A DNA stretch of 26,085 nucleotides from the NCBI GenBank assembly GCA_959599095.1, contig CAUGGC010000030.1, forward strand, positions 1 to 26,085, in the 5' to 3' direction. The notes under the pieces are model-generated. The model did no database searches, was not told where the DNA came from, and was given only the letters and a program-made list of their open reading frames with translations. Numbering within the stretch: position 1 is the first letter of the stretch; each line of letters begins with the position of its first letter. The position numbers and the translations under genes were made by a program. This document shows, in pieces, positions 1 through 10,345 of this stretch. This stretch comes from an uncultured Collinsella sp. GTDB taxonomy: Bacteria; Actinomycetota; Coriobacteriia; Coriobacteriales; Coriobacteriaceae.

Positions 1-8
1 AGTGCGCA

Positions 9-23
9 GCGGGGGTTCTTTCA
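9..23 (+). other. Possible right arm of a terminator cut by the window edge
   Basis: The first bases contain GCGGGGG followed by TTCTTTC. This resembles the 3' arm and T-tract of an intrinsic terminator for a plus-strand gene left of the window; the complete terminator at 24040-24075 also ends in a GC-rich arm plus TTTCTTC. The left arm would lie outside the window, so this is a guess from half a structure. Confidence 0.2.
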
Positions 24-73
24 TGTCCGAGGACGTCCGCGAAGGTTAGCCCTCAGATCCTGCGGTGGGAGAC

Positions 74-3613
<3,540 letters not shown>

Positions 3614-3645
3614 ATACCCCTCTCCTCTCATATAGGTATACAGGC

Positions 3646-3661
3646 CCCGGCGATCGCCGGG
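3646..3661. promoter_or_regulatory. Perfect 16-bp palindrome upstream of nifJ
   Basis: CCCGGCGATCGCCGGG reads identically on both strands. Its near edge lies 32 bp upstream of the nifJ ATG, next to an AT-rich TATACCTATAT stretch (minus strand) that could be a -10 region. Position and symmetry fit an operator or a leader hairpin. No run of T follows, so it is unlikely to be a terminator. The binding factor is unknown. Confidence 0.4.
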
Positions 3662-3970
3662 ATGTTGGCGTGATGGGATTTACGCTGTTGCTTCCAATCA
3701 TCTGGCAGGCAGGCTCAGCAGCAGGTACGTGGCGTGGAGAGAAGACATGCCGAGGCGAGGGACAGCTGATGCGCCCCACAGACCCGACCGCCCGTCTTGC
3801 ACATGACCGAGCGCCGCAAAGGCCGCATGCCGGATGCTCCCGGGCACGCCCCGGCGATGGGAAGCGCCCGCAACGGAAATCCGCATGCGGGTTTATTGTA
3901 CCCCGCCGTCAAGTGTAATTTCGGCAAATATAGGCGGGCGGTAAAGGTTTACCTCGGGTGACTGCCGGGA

Positions 3971-4066
3971 GCAAAATGATCCCTTGGTGACGGAGGAAAA
4001 CGGATCACCGAAGAGGTGTTCGACCTCGGTGATCCGTTTTCCTCCGTCCCCAAGGGACCATTTGGC
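3971..4066. repeat. Long imperfect inverted repeat (41-nt arms, 14-nt loop)
   Basis: The arms 3971-4011 and 4026-4066 are complementary at 38 of 41 positions. The inner 32 bp (3980-4011 with 4026-4057) have one mismatch. The arms include GACGGAGGAAAACGGATCA. The element starts 8 bp downstream of the FHA gene stop codon. In the minus-strand transcript it would form a very stable hairpin with TCATTTTGC at its 3' edge, so it may end the kinase module's mRNA. The stem is far longer than an ordinary terminator and looks like a dispersed REP/MITE-type element; copy number in the genome cannot be judged from one window. Confidence 0.8.
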
Positions 4067-4074
4067 GGGACTGG

Positions 4075-5013
4075 CTAGAGAGCACCGAAGAGGATGGCGT
4101 AGGTAGTGGATTCGCCGAGCTTGAGCTCGTCGCCGGGATTGAGTTGGGCGGAACGGCCGGGCTCGACCTGAATGCAGACGCGCGTGGCCCCGTTTACCAC
4201 CACGGTTCCGTTGGTGGACGACAAGTCCTCGACGTGCCAGATATTTTGAGCATCGCACCAGATATGGGCATGGCGGGCCGAGACATCGTCGCCGACGTCG
4301 GTAATATCGCCCTCACCAGTGGCCAGCGCGCCAATCTCAACACCCTGCTCACTCGGCTGAATCCAGCGCGGGGCGCTCACGACAAAACTGTTTTGCACGC
4401 GCAGCAAGCCCAAGGGGTGCGCCGGGGCGGGTTCGCGCTCGCCTGCGGTCATCGACATGCCAAGCGAACGCGGCGTGGAGGTGCCTCCGCCACAGGTCGC
4501 GTGCGCGTAGTCGATGGCATAGTTCACCGAGGACCGCACATCCGCCGAACAACCGACGGCGACAAACAGCACCAGCACGGCCTCGGCGCGCTCGGCGGGC
4601 ATGAGTTCCGCCGCCTGGGACAGGCGATCGAGCGCGTTGCGATAGAGATTCGTGTCCTGGTGGCACTCTTCGAGCGCGCGTACCATCAGTTCACCTGCAG
4701 GACCGCACACCATATTGATCACAGCCGTGGAGTCCATGGGATTTCGCTGGCGCAGGGCCAGTTGCGACATAATACGCGCAGCCGAGGTACCGTATTCGGC
4801 AAAGTAGCGCTGCTGAAGCGTGCCGACCGGCGCGCGAACGATAAAGCGGGAAACCCAAGAGCGATCGGCGGCTCGGCTCTGCGGGCTGCGGCCGTCGGCG
4901 AGCGGACGGGACGAAAGCACCAAGCCGCACAGCTCGATATGGCTCAGATGCGCCGCGCGCTTAAAGATGTCAAACATGGCCCCGCATGGGGTGAGCTCAA
5001 CTTGAGATGCCAT
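4075..5013 (-). CDS. FHA-domain protein of a Ser/Thr kinase module
   Basis: This is a 312-residue protein with a C-terminal forkhead-associated domain (about residues 225-312). Its SARHAHI (about 241) and LSSTNGT motifs are the usual phosphothreonine-binding signature. The N-terminal 180 residues are predicted mostly helical and I do not recognise them. No transmembrane segment is evident, so a cytoplasmic adaptor is likely. The ATG at 5013 is preceded by AAGGAGG inside the end of the kinase gene, with only 3 nt between the kinase stop and this start, which indicates translational coupling. By analogy with other FHA/kinase pairs it should bind a phosphorylated site on the adjacent kinase or its target; this is inference. 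A long inverted repeat directly follows the stop codon. Confidence 0.88.
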   Translation of the reverse strand: MASQVELTPCGAMFDIFKRAAHLSHIELCGLVLSSRPLADGRSPQSRAADRSWVSRFIVRAPVGTLQQRYFAEYGTSAARIMSQLALRQRNPMDSTAVINMVCGPAGELMVRALEECHQDTNLYRNALDRLSQAAELMPAERAEAVLVLFVAVGCSADVRSSVNYAIDYAHATCGGGTSTPRSLGMSMTAGEREPAPAHPLGLLRVQNSFVVSAPRWIQPSEQGVEIGALATGEGDITDVGDDVSARHAHIWCDAQNIWHVEDLSSTNGTVVVNGATRVCIQVEPGRSAQLNPGDELKLGESTTYAILFGAL

Positions 5014-5016
5014 GAC

Positions 5017-6861
5017 CTAGGCCTCCTTGGTCGTAGAAATAGAATCGGACGATACTTCGACAGGTCCGCCAAAAGTACGGGCAGCTGCGGCTCCACCGGC
5101 AAGCGGAGTCGCCATCTGGGCTTTTGTGCGTCGCGGTGCCGAAACGGGAAGTTCAAAGGCAAAGCCCATCGCAAGCAAAAACCACGTAAGCGTATAGGTT
5201 GCAACCAGAGCGGCAACAAGGCCGCCCATCACGGCGCGTTGGGAAAATACGCTACATGCAGCCACAACCAGCACCGGAACCTCGCAGGCAGAAAGCGCAA
5301 GCACACCCTGCAGGAAGCCCGAGCGCCGATTGCGCGCAAGTGCCCCCGCGACAACGCCGGCTATGCCTGGCAGCGCCAACGCCAGTGCGGCAATAATACC
5401 CGGTATCGACCCAGACCACACGAGCGATCCCAAAGTCGCCGTCACGCGAGCGCCCGACGCCAGCAGCGCGGCCGAAACCACGACCACAGCCCAAACCACG
5501 CCACAGACGACCGCCGCGCCGACCATCAGCGCGCGACGAACCGCGCGGCCAGACGCATCCATGGGGCACGGCGTGAGCGGCTCGCCGCGGAGCGAACGAC
5601 CGACATTTTGCGCATAGTGGTCACAAAACGCCGAGAGCGCCGCCTCGACCGCCGCCGGCTCGGGACGATCTTTTTGATGGCTGGACAGACAGGCCATCAC
5701 CACGTCGAACAGCTGGGCATCGACAAACGCCAGCGCATCGCGTAGCTCCTCGGAATCCGGCTCAAGCCCCAGCTGCTGGGCCTGCTCGACCGCGGCGAGC
5801 GCCACATCGGGCTCACGACGAAGCAGCTGAGTCAAATCGCAACCGGGCGCATGGGCACCAATGGGATAGTCGGGCCGCGTGTCCATCTTGAGACGGTAGG
5901 GGCTGGCGATGTCGCGCGTCTTTTTGCGCGAACCCGAGGTGCCCGAAGCGCTCGGCGCGGCTTCGTATGGCGCGACGCCGGCAATGAGCTCGTAAACCGT
6001 GCTTGCCGCGGCATAGACGTCGATCGCCGGCGACATACGCAAAGCGCGCAGGTCGGGAATATCGTCGGTGAGCATCTCGGGCGGGGCGTAGGCAACCGTC
6101 GCGCGACGCAGCGTGGCATAGCGCTCCGTAAACGACGCCTTGCCGCCGGTACCGGCCACGGCCGACGCAGGCTCAAGCGCCAGCGACGAGCCAAAGTCGA
6201 TCAGGCACAGGTCAAAGGTGCCCTCGGCAAGCTGCCGGTCAAGCGGTAGACGCGCCGTACGCACCATAATATTAGCGGGCGAGATATCGCGATGGACAAA
6301 GCCCTCCCCCACCAGGCTCATGCGGCAGAGCAGGTCGAACAGGTCGCACCCCAAGCGCGCCGCCACAAGCGGCGACAGGCGGCCGGCATCGTCCACGGCA
6401 AAGCGCGAGCGCAAGCGGGCGAGCGTCTCGCCCTCGACCCATTCCATGACAATTGCAGGCACACCGTCGACCTCGCCCCAGCCATAGAGGCGGGGAAAGC
6501 CCTTAAGGCCCGAAAGGGCGCGATGGCATTCATATTCCTCGCGAAATGCCGCTTTGAACTTGGCGACCAGCGCCTCATGGACGGCATCGTCGTCGAACTC
6601 ATCGCGCGTCGGCAAGATGAGCTGTTTGAGTGCCACGGCCTCGCCTTGGGCGTTGACGGCACGCGTCACGCGGCCGATACCGCCACGGCGCATGGTGGCA
6701 TCGTCGGCAAACAGCATCGTAAAACGACGCAGATAGGCAGGCAGTTCGTCCTTACCGAGCGCAATGGCCGGCTCAAACCCGTCGACACGCGCCAGGCGCA
6801 AGCCGACCATGGGATCGCGACCGAGCGATTGTGGTGTGGTGGATGCAAGATCGGTCATCAT
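5017..6861 (-). CDS. Membrane Ser/Thr protein kinase, multi-pass C-terminus
   Basis: The 614-residue product has a Hanks-type kinase domain: glycine loop GGIG (60-63), ATP lysine in VALKQ (K79), catalytic HRD with D192 in HRDISPANIMV, Mg-binding DFG at D222, a YAPPEM segment and DVYAAASTVYELIAG. The usual catalytic-loop lysine (HRDxKPxN) is serine here (S194). About 240 residues follow the kinase core, with four hydrophobic helices between about residues 447 and 575 (for example ALMVGAAVVCGVVWAVVVV). There is no large extracellular sensor domain. The start codons form ATGATGA, overlapping the TGA of the upstream membrane-protein gene, so the two are co-translated. It most likely signals with the upstream membrane protein and the downstream FHA protein; the substrate is unknown. 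Confidence 0.9.
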   Translation of the reverse strand: MMTDLASTTPQSLGRDPMVGLRLARVDGFEPAIALGKDELPAYLRRFTMLFADDATMRRGGIGRVTRAVNAQGEAVALKQLILPTRDEFDDDAVHEALVAKFKAAFREEYECHRALSGLKGFPRLYGWGEVDGVPAIVMEWVEGETLARLRSRFAVDDAGRLSPLVAARLGCDLFDLLCRMSLVGEGFVHRDISPANIMVRTARLPLDRQLAEGTFDLCLIDFGSSLALEPASAVAGTGGKASFTERYATLRRATVAYAPPEMLTDDIPDLRALRMSPAIDVYAAASTVYELIAGVAPYEAAPSASGTSGSRKKTRDIASPYRLKMDTRPDYPIGAHAPGCDLTQLLRREPDVALAAVEQAQQLGLEPDSEELRDALAFVDAQLFDVVMACLSSHQKDRPEPAAVEAALSAFCDHYAQNVGRSLRGEPLTPCPMDASGRAVRRALMVGAAVVCGVVWAVVVVSAALLASGARVTATLGSLVWSGSIPGIIAALALALPGIAGVVAGALARNRRSGFLQGVLALSACEVPVLVVAACSVFSQRAVMGGLVAALVATYTLTWFLLAMGFAFELPVSAPRRTKAQMATPLAGGAAAARTFGGPVEVSSDSISTTKEA

Positions 6862-7763
6862 AGGGCAAGCGCCGCCACGTTATTGTTGAAGTTACCGAGC
6901 GCGACGTCATCATCGCCGTAATGGCCGACCCATTGACATAGGTTGGTGTAACAGCCCCACAGATTGGCATACTGCTGATACCACTTTGACCGGGGCGAGA
7001 ATGTCTGACGACCAAACTCGGCTCGAATGACAAACATCTCCCCGACCAGGCTGTCGCACGGCCTGGGATCTCCCGTAGAGTTATAGGTCGAGACCACGTC
7101 ATTGGCACGAGAAACATAGCCGTCGAGCATGTTGTACTTGGTCACAAGCCAACTGTGAATGCTCTCTTCCTCAGCAGCGGAAAGGCCACCGGAGTTTGCA
7201 TCGTTGTCAGCGTTGCCGCCCGTCGAGCCGCCGTTTCCAGACCCTCCGGCAGAGGAACCCGACCCAGAGCCGCCGCCCGAACTCGACGAATCCGAGCCGG
7301 AGCCAGAAGTATCCGAGCTACCGGGCTTTCCGGACTGCTGGGCGTCCTGCTCCTTCTGCCGCTCGACCTTATTCACCGTTGCCGCCACGCTATTGTTGGA
7401 CAACCGATCGATGATCTTGGTGTTGGTGAGCACGATGGTTTTGCCATTGGCAAGCGTGACTTCGTTGTCCGGGGCCTCGGCGCCGTCCGCGTCGTCAGTG
7501 CCAAACACAATATGCGCGACCACACTTGCCCAAGCATATCCAGTCGTGGTGCCCAGGTCACTTTTGACCTCATGCCCTACGCGCGGTTCGCGTGCGGCAT
7601 GTGCCTGTATCATGGACGGCACGGTCATACCATAGGCAGAAACGCCAGCTATGACCAGCACCAGCGAGCACGACAGCAGCGCGTACGCCCGAGGCGCCAA
7701 GCCCAGTCGGCGTCGCATGCGCACCGCGGCGCCGCGCTTTGTCTGAGTGCCACCGGGCCGCAT
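6858..7763 (-). CDS. Membrane-anchored protein, Ser/Gly linker, unknown domain
   Basis: I do not recognise this 301-residue protein. It has a basic N-terminus, one transmembrane segment or uncleaved signal (about residues 27-48), a first extracytoplasmic region (50-140), a low-complexity Ser/Gly/Asp linker (about 144-193) and a C-terminal domain (194-301) rich in aromatic residues with three cysteines (C236, C271, C276). The topology puts both domains outside the cell. The start at 7763 is chosen because GGAGGAG precedes it by about 6 nt; an earlier in-frame ATG would lie inside the terminator region and has no ribosome binding site. Its TGA overlaps the ATG of the kinase gene, so it is a candidate sensor or substrate of that kinase. 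Confidence 0.75.
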   Translation of the reverse strand: MRPGGTQTKRGAAVRMRRRLGLAPRAYALLSCSLVLVIAGVSAYGMTVPSMIQAHAAREPRVGHEVKSDLGTTTGYAWASVVAHIVFGTDDADGAEAPDNEVTLANGKTIVLTNTKIIDRLSNNSVAATVNKVERQKEQDAQQSGKPGSSDTSGSGSDSSSSGGGSGSGSSAGGSGNGGSTGGNADNDANSGGLSAAEEESIHSWLVTKYNMLDGYVSRANDVVSTYNSTGDPRPCDSLVGEMFVIRAEFGRQTFSPRSKWYQQYANLWGCYTNLCQWVGHYGDDDVALGNFNNNVAALAL

Positions 7764-7775
7764 GCGTTCTCCTCC

Positions 7776-7803
7776 AACAAAAACACGCCGCTCGGGAGCG
7801 GCG
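7776..7803 (-). terminator. Intrinsic terminator just before the kinase-module start
   Basis: On the minus strand CGCCGCT and AGCGGCG pair perfectly (7 bp, 4-nt loop CCCG) and are followed by TGTTTTTG. The T-tract runs straight into the GGAGGAG of the gene starting at 7763. It can stop read-through from recR about 200 bp upstream, or act as an attenuator for the kinase module, because a candidate -10 element lies only about 22 bp upstream of it. Confidence 0.75.
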
Positions 7804-7825
7804 CATTCATTCGAATCCATATTTG

Positions 7826-7834
7826 AGTGTATCA
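7826..7834 (-). promoter_or_regulatory. Candidate extended -10 promoter of the kinase module
   Basis: TGATACACT on the minus strand is an extended -10 (TG-N-TACACT), 62 bp upstream of the start codon at 7763. TTGCGC sits upstream at 19-nt spacing and is a weak -35. The same TGNTACACT pattern precedes the operon at 13801 and the tRNA gene. Transcription would begin near 7819, leaving the terminator hairpin close to the 5' end. Confidence 0.45.
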
Positions 7835-7941
7835 GCGAACCCAAAAGGTTGCGCAACGAATGGGCAAATTAAGGATGCGAGTGGAAGCATCCATGCGATA
7901 AGCGGATACAAAGCATCTTTGTTGCACAACAAACTTACAGT

Positions 7942-7971
7942 CGCACGGGAAAATTATGACTACCCCGTGCG
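7942..7971. repeat. Hairpin downstream of recR (8-bp perfect stem)
   Basis: CGCACGGG at 7942-7949 pairs with CCCGTGCG at 7964-7971 around a 14-nt AT-rich loop. It lies about 40 bp beyond the recR stop. No T-tract follows on the minus strand, so it is a poor intrinsic terminator; it may stabilise the recR mRNA end or be a short dispersed palindrome. Confidence 0.45.
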
Positions 7972-8008
7972 TCGCGAGGAAAACATACGGCAGAAGCAGG
8001 CTCGCCAC

Positions 8009-8605
8009 CTAAATCGTGCGACGGGCCTCGATGGCGCGCCCGAGCGTAAGCTCGTCGGCATACTCCAGGTCGCCGCCCACGGGCAGGCCGCTCGCCAGAC
8101 GCGACACCTCAACGCCCAGTGGCTTGATAGTGCGGGCCAGGTAGCTCGCCGTGGTCTCGCCCTCGATGTTGGGGTTGGTGGCGATGATGACCTCATGGAT
8201 ATCCTCGTGGCCCAAACGCGCCAGCAGCTCGCGGATGTGCAACTGCTCGGGACCAATCTTGTCCATGGGGCTGATCACGCCGCCTAGCACATGGTACAGG
8301 CCATGGTAGCTGCCCGTGCGCTCGATTGCCTGGACGTCGCGCGGCTCGCCCACCACGCAAATGCGAGTGGTGTCGCGCATCGAATCCTGGCAGATGGAGC
8401 ACTCGTCGGCCGTGGCGTAGTTAAAGCAGCGGCTGCAAAAGTGAACCTCCTGCTTAACCTCCAGGATGGCCTCGGCCAGGCGGCGCGCCTCCTCGGCGTC
8501 AGCCTCCAACAGGTAATAGGCGATGCGCTGGGCCGACTTAGGACCAATGCCCGGCAGACGGCCCAGCTCATCGAGCAATTTTTGCAGGCTATGGTTAGCA
8601 CTCAT
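8009..8605 (-). CDS. recR: Recombination mediator protein RecR
   Basis: RecR acts with RecO (and RecF) to load RecA on gapped, SSB-coated DNA. The 198-residue length is typical. Seen in order are the helix-hairpin-helix LPGIGPKSAQRIAYYLL (17-33), a four-cysteine zinc finger (C57, C60, C69, C72), a Toprim domain beginning near ICVVGEP (about 82) with GGVISPMDKIGP, and the C-terminal LPVGGDLEYADELTLGRAI region. The ATG at 8605 has only a weak ribosome binding site and lies 13 nt after the ybaB stop, so it is probably translated from the ybaB-recR mRNA by coupling. All expected residues are present. Confidence 0.97.
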   Translation of the reverse strand: MSANHSLQKLLDELGRLPGIGPKSAQRIAYYLLEADAEEARRLAEAILEVKQEVHFCSRCFNYATADECSICQDSMRDTTRICVVGEPRDVQAIERTGSYHGLYHVLGGVISPMDKIGPEQLHIRELLARLGHEDIHEVIIATNPNIEGETTASYLARTIKPLGVEVSRLASGLPVGGDLEYADELTLGRAIEARRTI

Positions 8606-8618
8606 ATATATGCGCGTC

Positions 8619-8939
8619 TTAGAACGGCATGCCCGGGATGTTGAGGCCGCCGGTGATGGCGCCCATCTGCTTGTTGGCGAGCTCGTTGACGCCGCGAACG
8701 GCCTCGTTGACGGCAGCCATAATCATGTCCTGCAGCATGTCGACGTCCTCGGGATCGAGCGCATCGGGATCGATGGTGAGGTTGACGAGCTCCATCTCGC
8801 CGTTAACGGTCACCTTGACCATGCCGCCGCCGGCAGAGGCGTCGACGGTCTGGGACTTGAGGTTCTCCTGCGCGGCGGCAAGCTGCTCCTGCATCTTGCG
8901 AGCCTGCTTCATCATCTGCTGCATGTTCATACCGGCCAT
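8619..8939 (-). CDS. ybaB: YbaB/EbfC family nucleoid-associated protein
   Basis: This small (106 residues) DNA-binding protein belongs to the YbaB/EbfC family, whose dimers bind DNA and whose gene usually sits between dnaX and recR. The Met/Gln-rich N-terminal helix (MQQMMKQARKMQEQLA), the central VNGEMELVNLTIDP strand pair and the C-terminal helix are characteristic. AAAGGAG precedes the ATG by 6 nt. recR follows after 13 nt. dnaX, the normal upstream neighbour, is displaced by about 1.4 kb, so this gene likely has its own promoter (candidate at 9015-9023). Confidence 0.95.
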   Translation of the reverse strand: MAGMNMQQMMKQARKMQEQLAAAQENLKSQTVDASAGGGMVKVTVNGEMELVNLTIDPDALDPEDVDMLQDMIMAAVNEAVRGVNELANKQMGAITGGLNIPGMPF

Positions 8940-9014
8940 GATGGCTCCTTTACGTGCGGCCGCACGCCGAGCTGCAAGGGCAGCCGGAGCACGGCGGGAC
9001 TTTCAAACTCAAAA

Positions 9015-9023
9015 ATCGTACCA
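9015..9023 (-). promoter_or_regulatory. Candidate extended -10 for ybaB-recR
   Basis: TGGTACGAT on the minus strand has the TG-N-hexamer arrangement and lies about 75 bp upstream of the ybaB start. The hexamer matches TATAAT at 4 of 6 positions and no good -35 is visible, so support is weak. Confidence 0.3.
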
Positions 9024-9100
9024 CGGCGCGCGGCGAGAGAGCGGGGCGGACGTGTTACCTCAGTCGATATACATGTCTTGGAGCGTGATACGCCCCCAGG

Positions 9101-9135
9101 ATTATGCAAAGTTGAATAATCCGCATCTGCATAAT
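9101..9135. repeat. Small inverted repeat ATTATGCA / TGCATAAT
   Basis: Two perfect 8-bp arms (9101-9108 and 9128-9135) are separated by 19 bp. The site lies in the AT-rich intergenic zone between ybaB and the divergent gene at 9279. Arm centres are 27 bp apart, between two and three helical turns; it could be a regulator site or chance in AT-rich DNA. Confidence 0.3.
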
Positions 9136-9238
9136 ATTGAAAGCTAAATCTCGTAGAGCCGGAATCCGACATTTAATGCGTACCACTAAATGGCTAAATG
9201 CCGAGCCACTACTCGAGGCGGCACGCATGACGGCGGGG

Positions 9239-9244
9239 TATAAT
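9239..9244 (+). promoter_or_regulatory. -10 box (TATAAT) of the gene at 9279
   Basis: A perfect TATAAT lies 34 bp upstream of the start codon at 9279. No matching -35 hexamer is seen at 16-18 bp, so another factor or a weak -35 must be assumed. Confidence 0.5.
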
Positions 9245-9278
9245 TTGATTGCCATAGATAGCAATTTGGAGGTGCCCC

Positions 9279-9788
9279 ATGAACGCCCCCGACGCGCTCC
9301 AAAACATCCGCTCAAAACACCCCGTTGCATATTTGGTTCTCTATCTCTTTGTCGGCTGGGCATTACTGGTTGTCATCACCCATGCTATAGCCTTTGGAGC
9401 AGAACTGCTGATAGCCAGCTCGGACCAGCCCATCGTCAAATGGGAGACGACCGATAAGTGCACCGACGGAACCCGAACCGTTTACTACAACAGCCCGTCC
9501 CTCTACCAAGAGTTCAAGGTCAAGATAAAGGACTTCAAGATTGTCGATGCCGAACCGGGCTCTTTATTGACAATCGGAGCAACCGTCAACGCCGAGCAAG
9601 TCGAATACACGGACAGCCATGCGGCGTATCGTATCGACCTCAGCATCCTAGGCCGACCGTCACGCACCTGTCTGCTCGAATGCGATATACGCGGCACCAC
9701 GTTGCACATGTCCGAAATACAGATGCGCCCGGACAAAACCCCTGAAGAGCTGGGGATCCTAAGCCCGGCGAGCGACTCTCAACAGTAG
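9279..9788 (+). CDS. Hypothetical single-pass membrane protein
   Basis: I do not recognise this 169-residue protein. It has one or two hydrophobic stretches near the N-terminus (about residues 15-48) and then a roughly 120-residue domain of mixed polar strands, probably extracytoplasmic, with cysteines near CTDG (about 61) and CLLEC (about 127-131) that could form a disulfide. TTTGGAGGTG precedes the ATG by about 5 nt and a TATAAT box lies upstream, so expression is plausible. It is the only plus-strand gene within the dnaX-ybaB-recR cluster and its 3' end overlaps the convergent DUF4160 gene by 10 bp. Its lower GC than the neighbours suggests an accessory gene. Confidence 0.7.
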   Translation: MNAPDALQNIRSKHPVAYLVLYLFVGWALLVVITHAIAFGAELLIASSDQPIVKWETTDKCTDGTRTVYYNSPSLYQEFKVKIKDFKIVDAEPGSLLTIGATVNAEQVEYTDSHAAYRIDLSILGRPSRTCLLECDIRGTTLHMSEIQMRPDKTPEELGILSPASDSQQ

Positions 9789-10051
9789 AACGATAGCCCG
9801 CCAGTTGTTTCTTTCCAACGTTTGCAAATCAGCGCATGGTTAGATGAAACAAACTGCATGATATCGCGTAAATCCCGAGCAGGAATATCGCCCTTGTTAT
9901 GGACCAGCTTGCATCCGCCGGAGCGGGTAAGCCATATCTTGGTTGCCTCGGCAGTGGGGCGCTTGACCGCAACGTGAACATGGACAGGTCCGCCGTTCTC
10001 CCCCGTCCAGAAGAAGATGATGTACGGCCCGAGTCGAAACAGGCTAGGCAT
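9779..10051 (-). CDS. DUF4160 family small protein
   Basis: The 90-residue protein begins MPSLFRLGPYIIFFW and carries GPVHVHVAV, matching the DUF4160 pattern (start near MPxxxR, hydrophobic strand, then an HxH motif). DUF4160 proteins have unknown function and often sit beside another small gene in accessory regions, sometimes proposed as toxin-antitoxin-like pairs. The frame stays open further upstream, but the ATG at 10051 is preferred because the family homology begins there. That start overlaps the end of the preceding small gene by 8 nt, which indicates translational coupling. The stop overlaps the convergent gene ending at 9788. Confidence 0.75.
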   Translation of the reverse strand: MPSLFRLGPYIIFFWTGENGGPVHVHVAVKRPTAEATKIWLTRSGGCKLVHNKGDIPARDLRDIMQFVSSNHALICKRWKETTGGLSFYC

Positions 10052-10304
10052 AGACTCGTCCGCCTTCGTAGGCAAAACGCAGGATGAGCGGGGCATTGTT
10101 ACGCACGAAATCATCGAGTTCTTTGAGGTCCGCTTCGCTAAAGCCCTCGTGTGACACCCAATTGAATGCCGGCAAGATACACTCCGCCGTGTCAAAACCC
10201 CAATCGCGCGGGCGCTCCACAACAACCTTCACCGTGTTGTCCTCCCGGACTTCGGAATACGAAACCTGCGTATCGTCCTCAAGGCGGACATATTCCCACA
10301 TCAT
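10044..10304 (-). CDS. Small acidic protein paired with DUF4160
   Basis: This 86-residue, strongly acidic protein (MMWEYVRLEDDTQVSYSEV...) has no family I can name with certainty. It occupies the place where DUF4160 genes often carry a small partner, such as DUF2442, but its sequence is not an obvious DUF2442 member. Its last 8 nt overlap the DUF4160 start, so the two are surely co-expressed. GGAG lies about 8 nt before the doubled ATG. The gene begins 54 bp beyond the dnaX stop on the same strand and could be read from dnaX or from its own TATACT box. A partner or antitoxin role is inference from arrangement only. Confidence 0.7.
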   Translation of the reverse strand: MMWEYVRLEDDTQVSYSEVREDNTVKVVVERPRDWGFDTAECILPAFNWVSHEGFSEADLKELDDFVRNNAPLILRFAYEGGRVYA

Positions 10305-10339
10305 AAGCTCGCTCCGTTCAAAGGGTTCTCTTCTTGAGC

Positions 10340-10345
10340 AGTATA
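10340..10345 (-). promoter_or_regulatory. Candidate -10 (TATACT) for the DUF4160 pair
   Basis: TATACT on the minus strand lies between the dnaX stop and the start at 10304 and matches the consensus at 5 of 6 positions. No clear -35 is seen. It would let the pair be transcribed independently of dnaX. Confidence 0.3.

Larger units (their letters stand above)
3614..4074. other. 461-bp intergenic region between nifJ and the FHA gene
   Basis: I see no convincing gene here; the short reading frames lack ribosome binding sites and recognisable protein features. The region holds the nifJ leader with a perfect palindrome at 3646-3661, a small dyad GGTAAA-GG-TTTACC at 3940-3953, and the large inverted repeat at 3971-4066. 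The left two thirds are GC-rich without an obvious conserved RNA. A long nifJ 5' leader is possible because no strong -35/-10 pair is visible close to its start. Confidence 0.6.
8940..9278. other. 339-bp divergent intergenic region, ybaB / 9279 gene
   Basis: No gene is supported here. The part next to ybaB is GC-rich and holds its leader and a candidate extended -10. From about 9060 to 9278 the sequence becomes clearly more AT-rich, with an 8-bp inverted repeat (9101-9108 and 9128-9135) and a TATAAT box before the plus-strand gene. The composition change coincides with the insertion that splits dnaX from ybaB. Confidence 0.55.

Noticed and set aside
3670..3918. 82-codon plus-strand frame between nifJ and the inverted repeat
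   Set aside because: No ribosome binding site, Arg/Pro-rich composition, stops in a region that looks non-coding.
4144..5745. 533-codon plus-strand frame across the FHA and kinase genes
   Set aside because: Low-complexity Arg/His/Gly-rich product, spans the ends of two well-supported genes on the other strand, no start signals.
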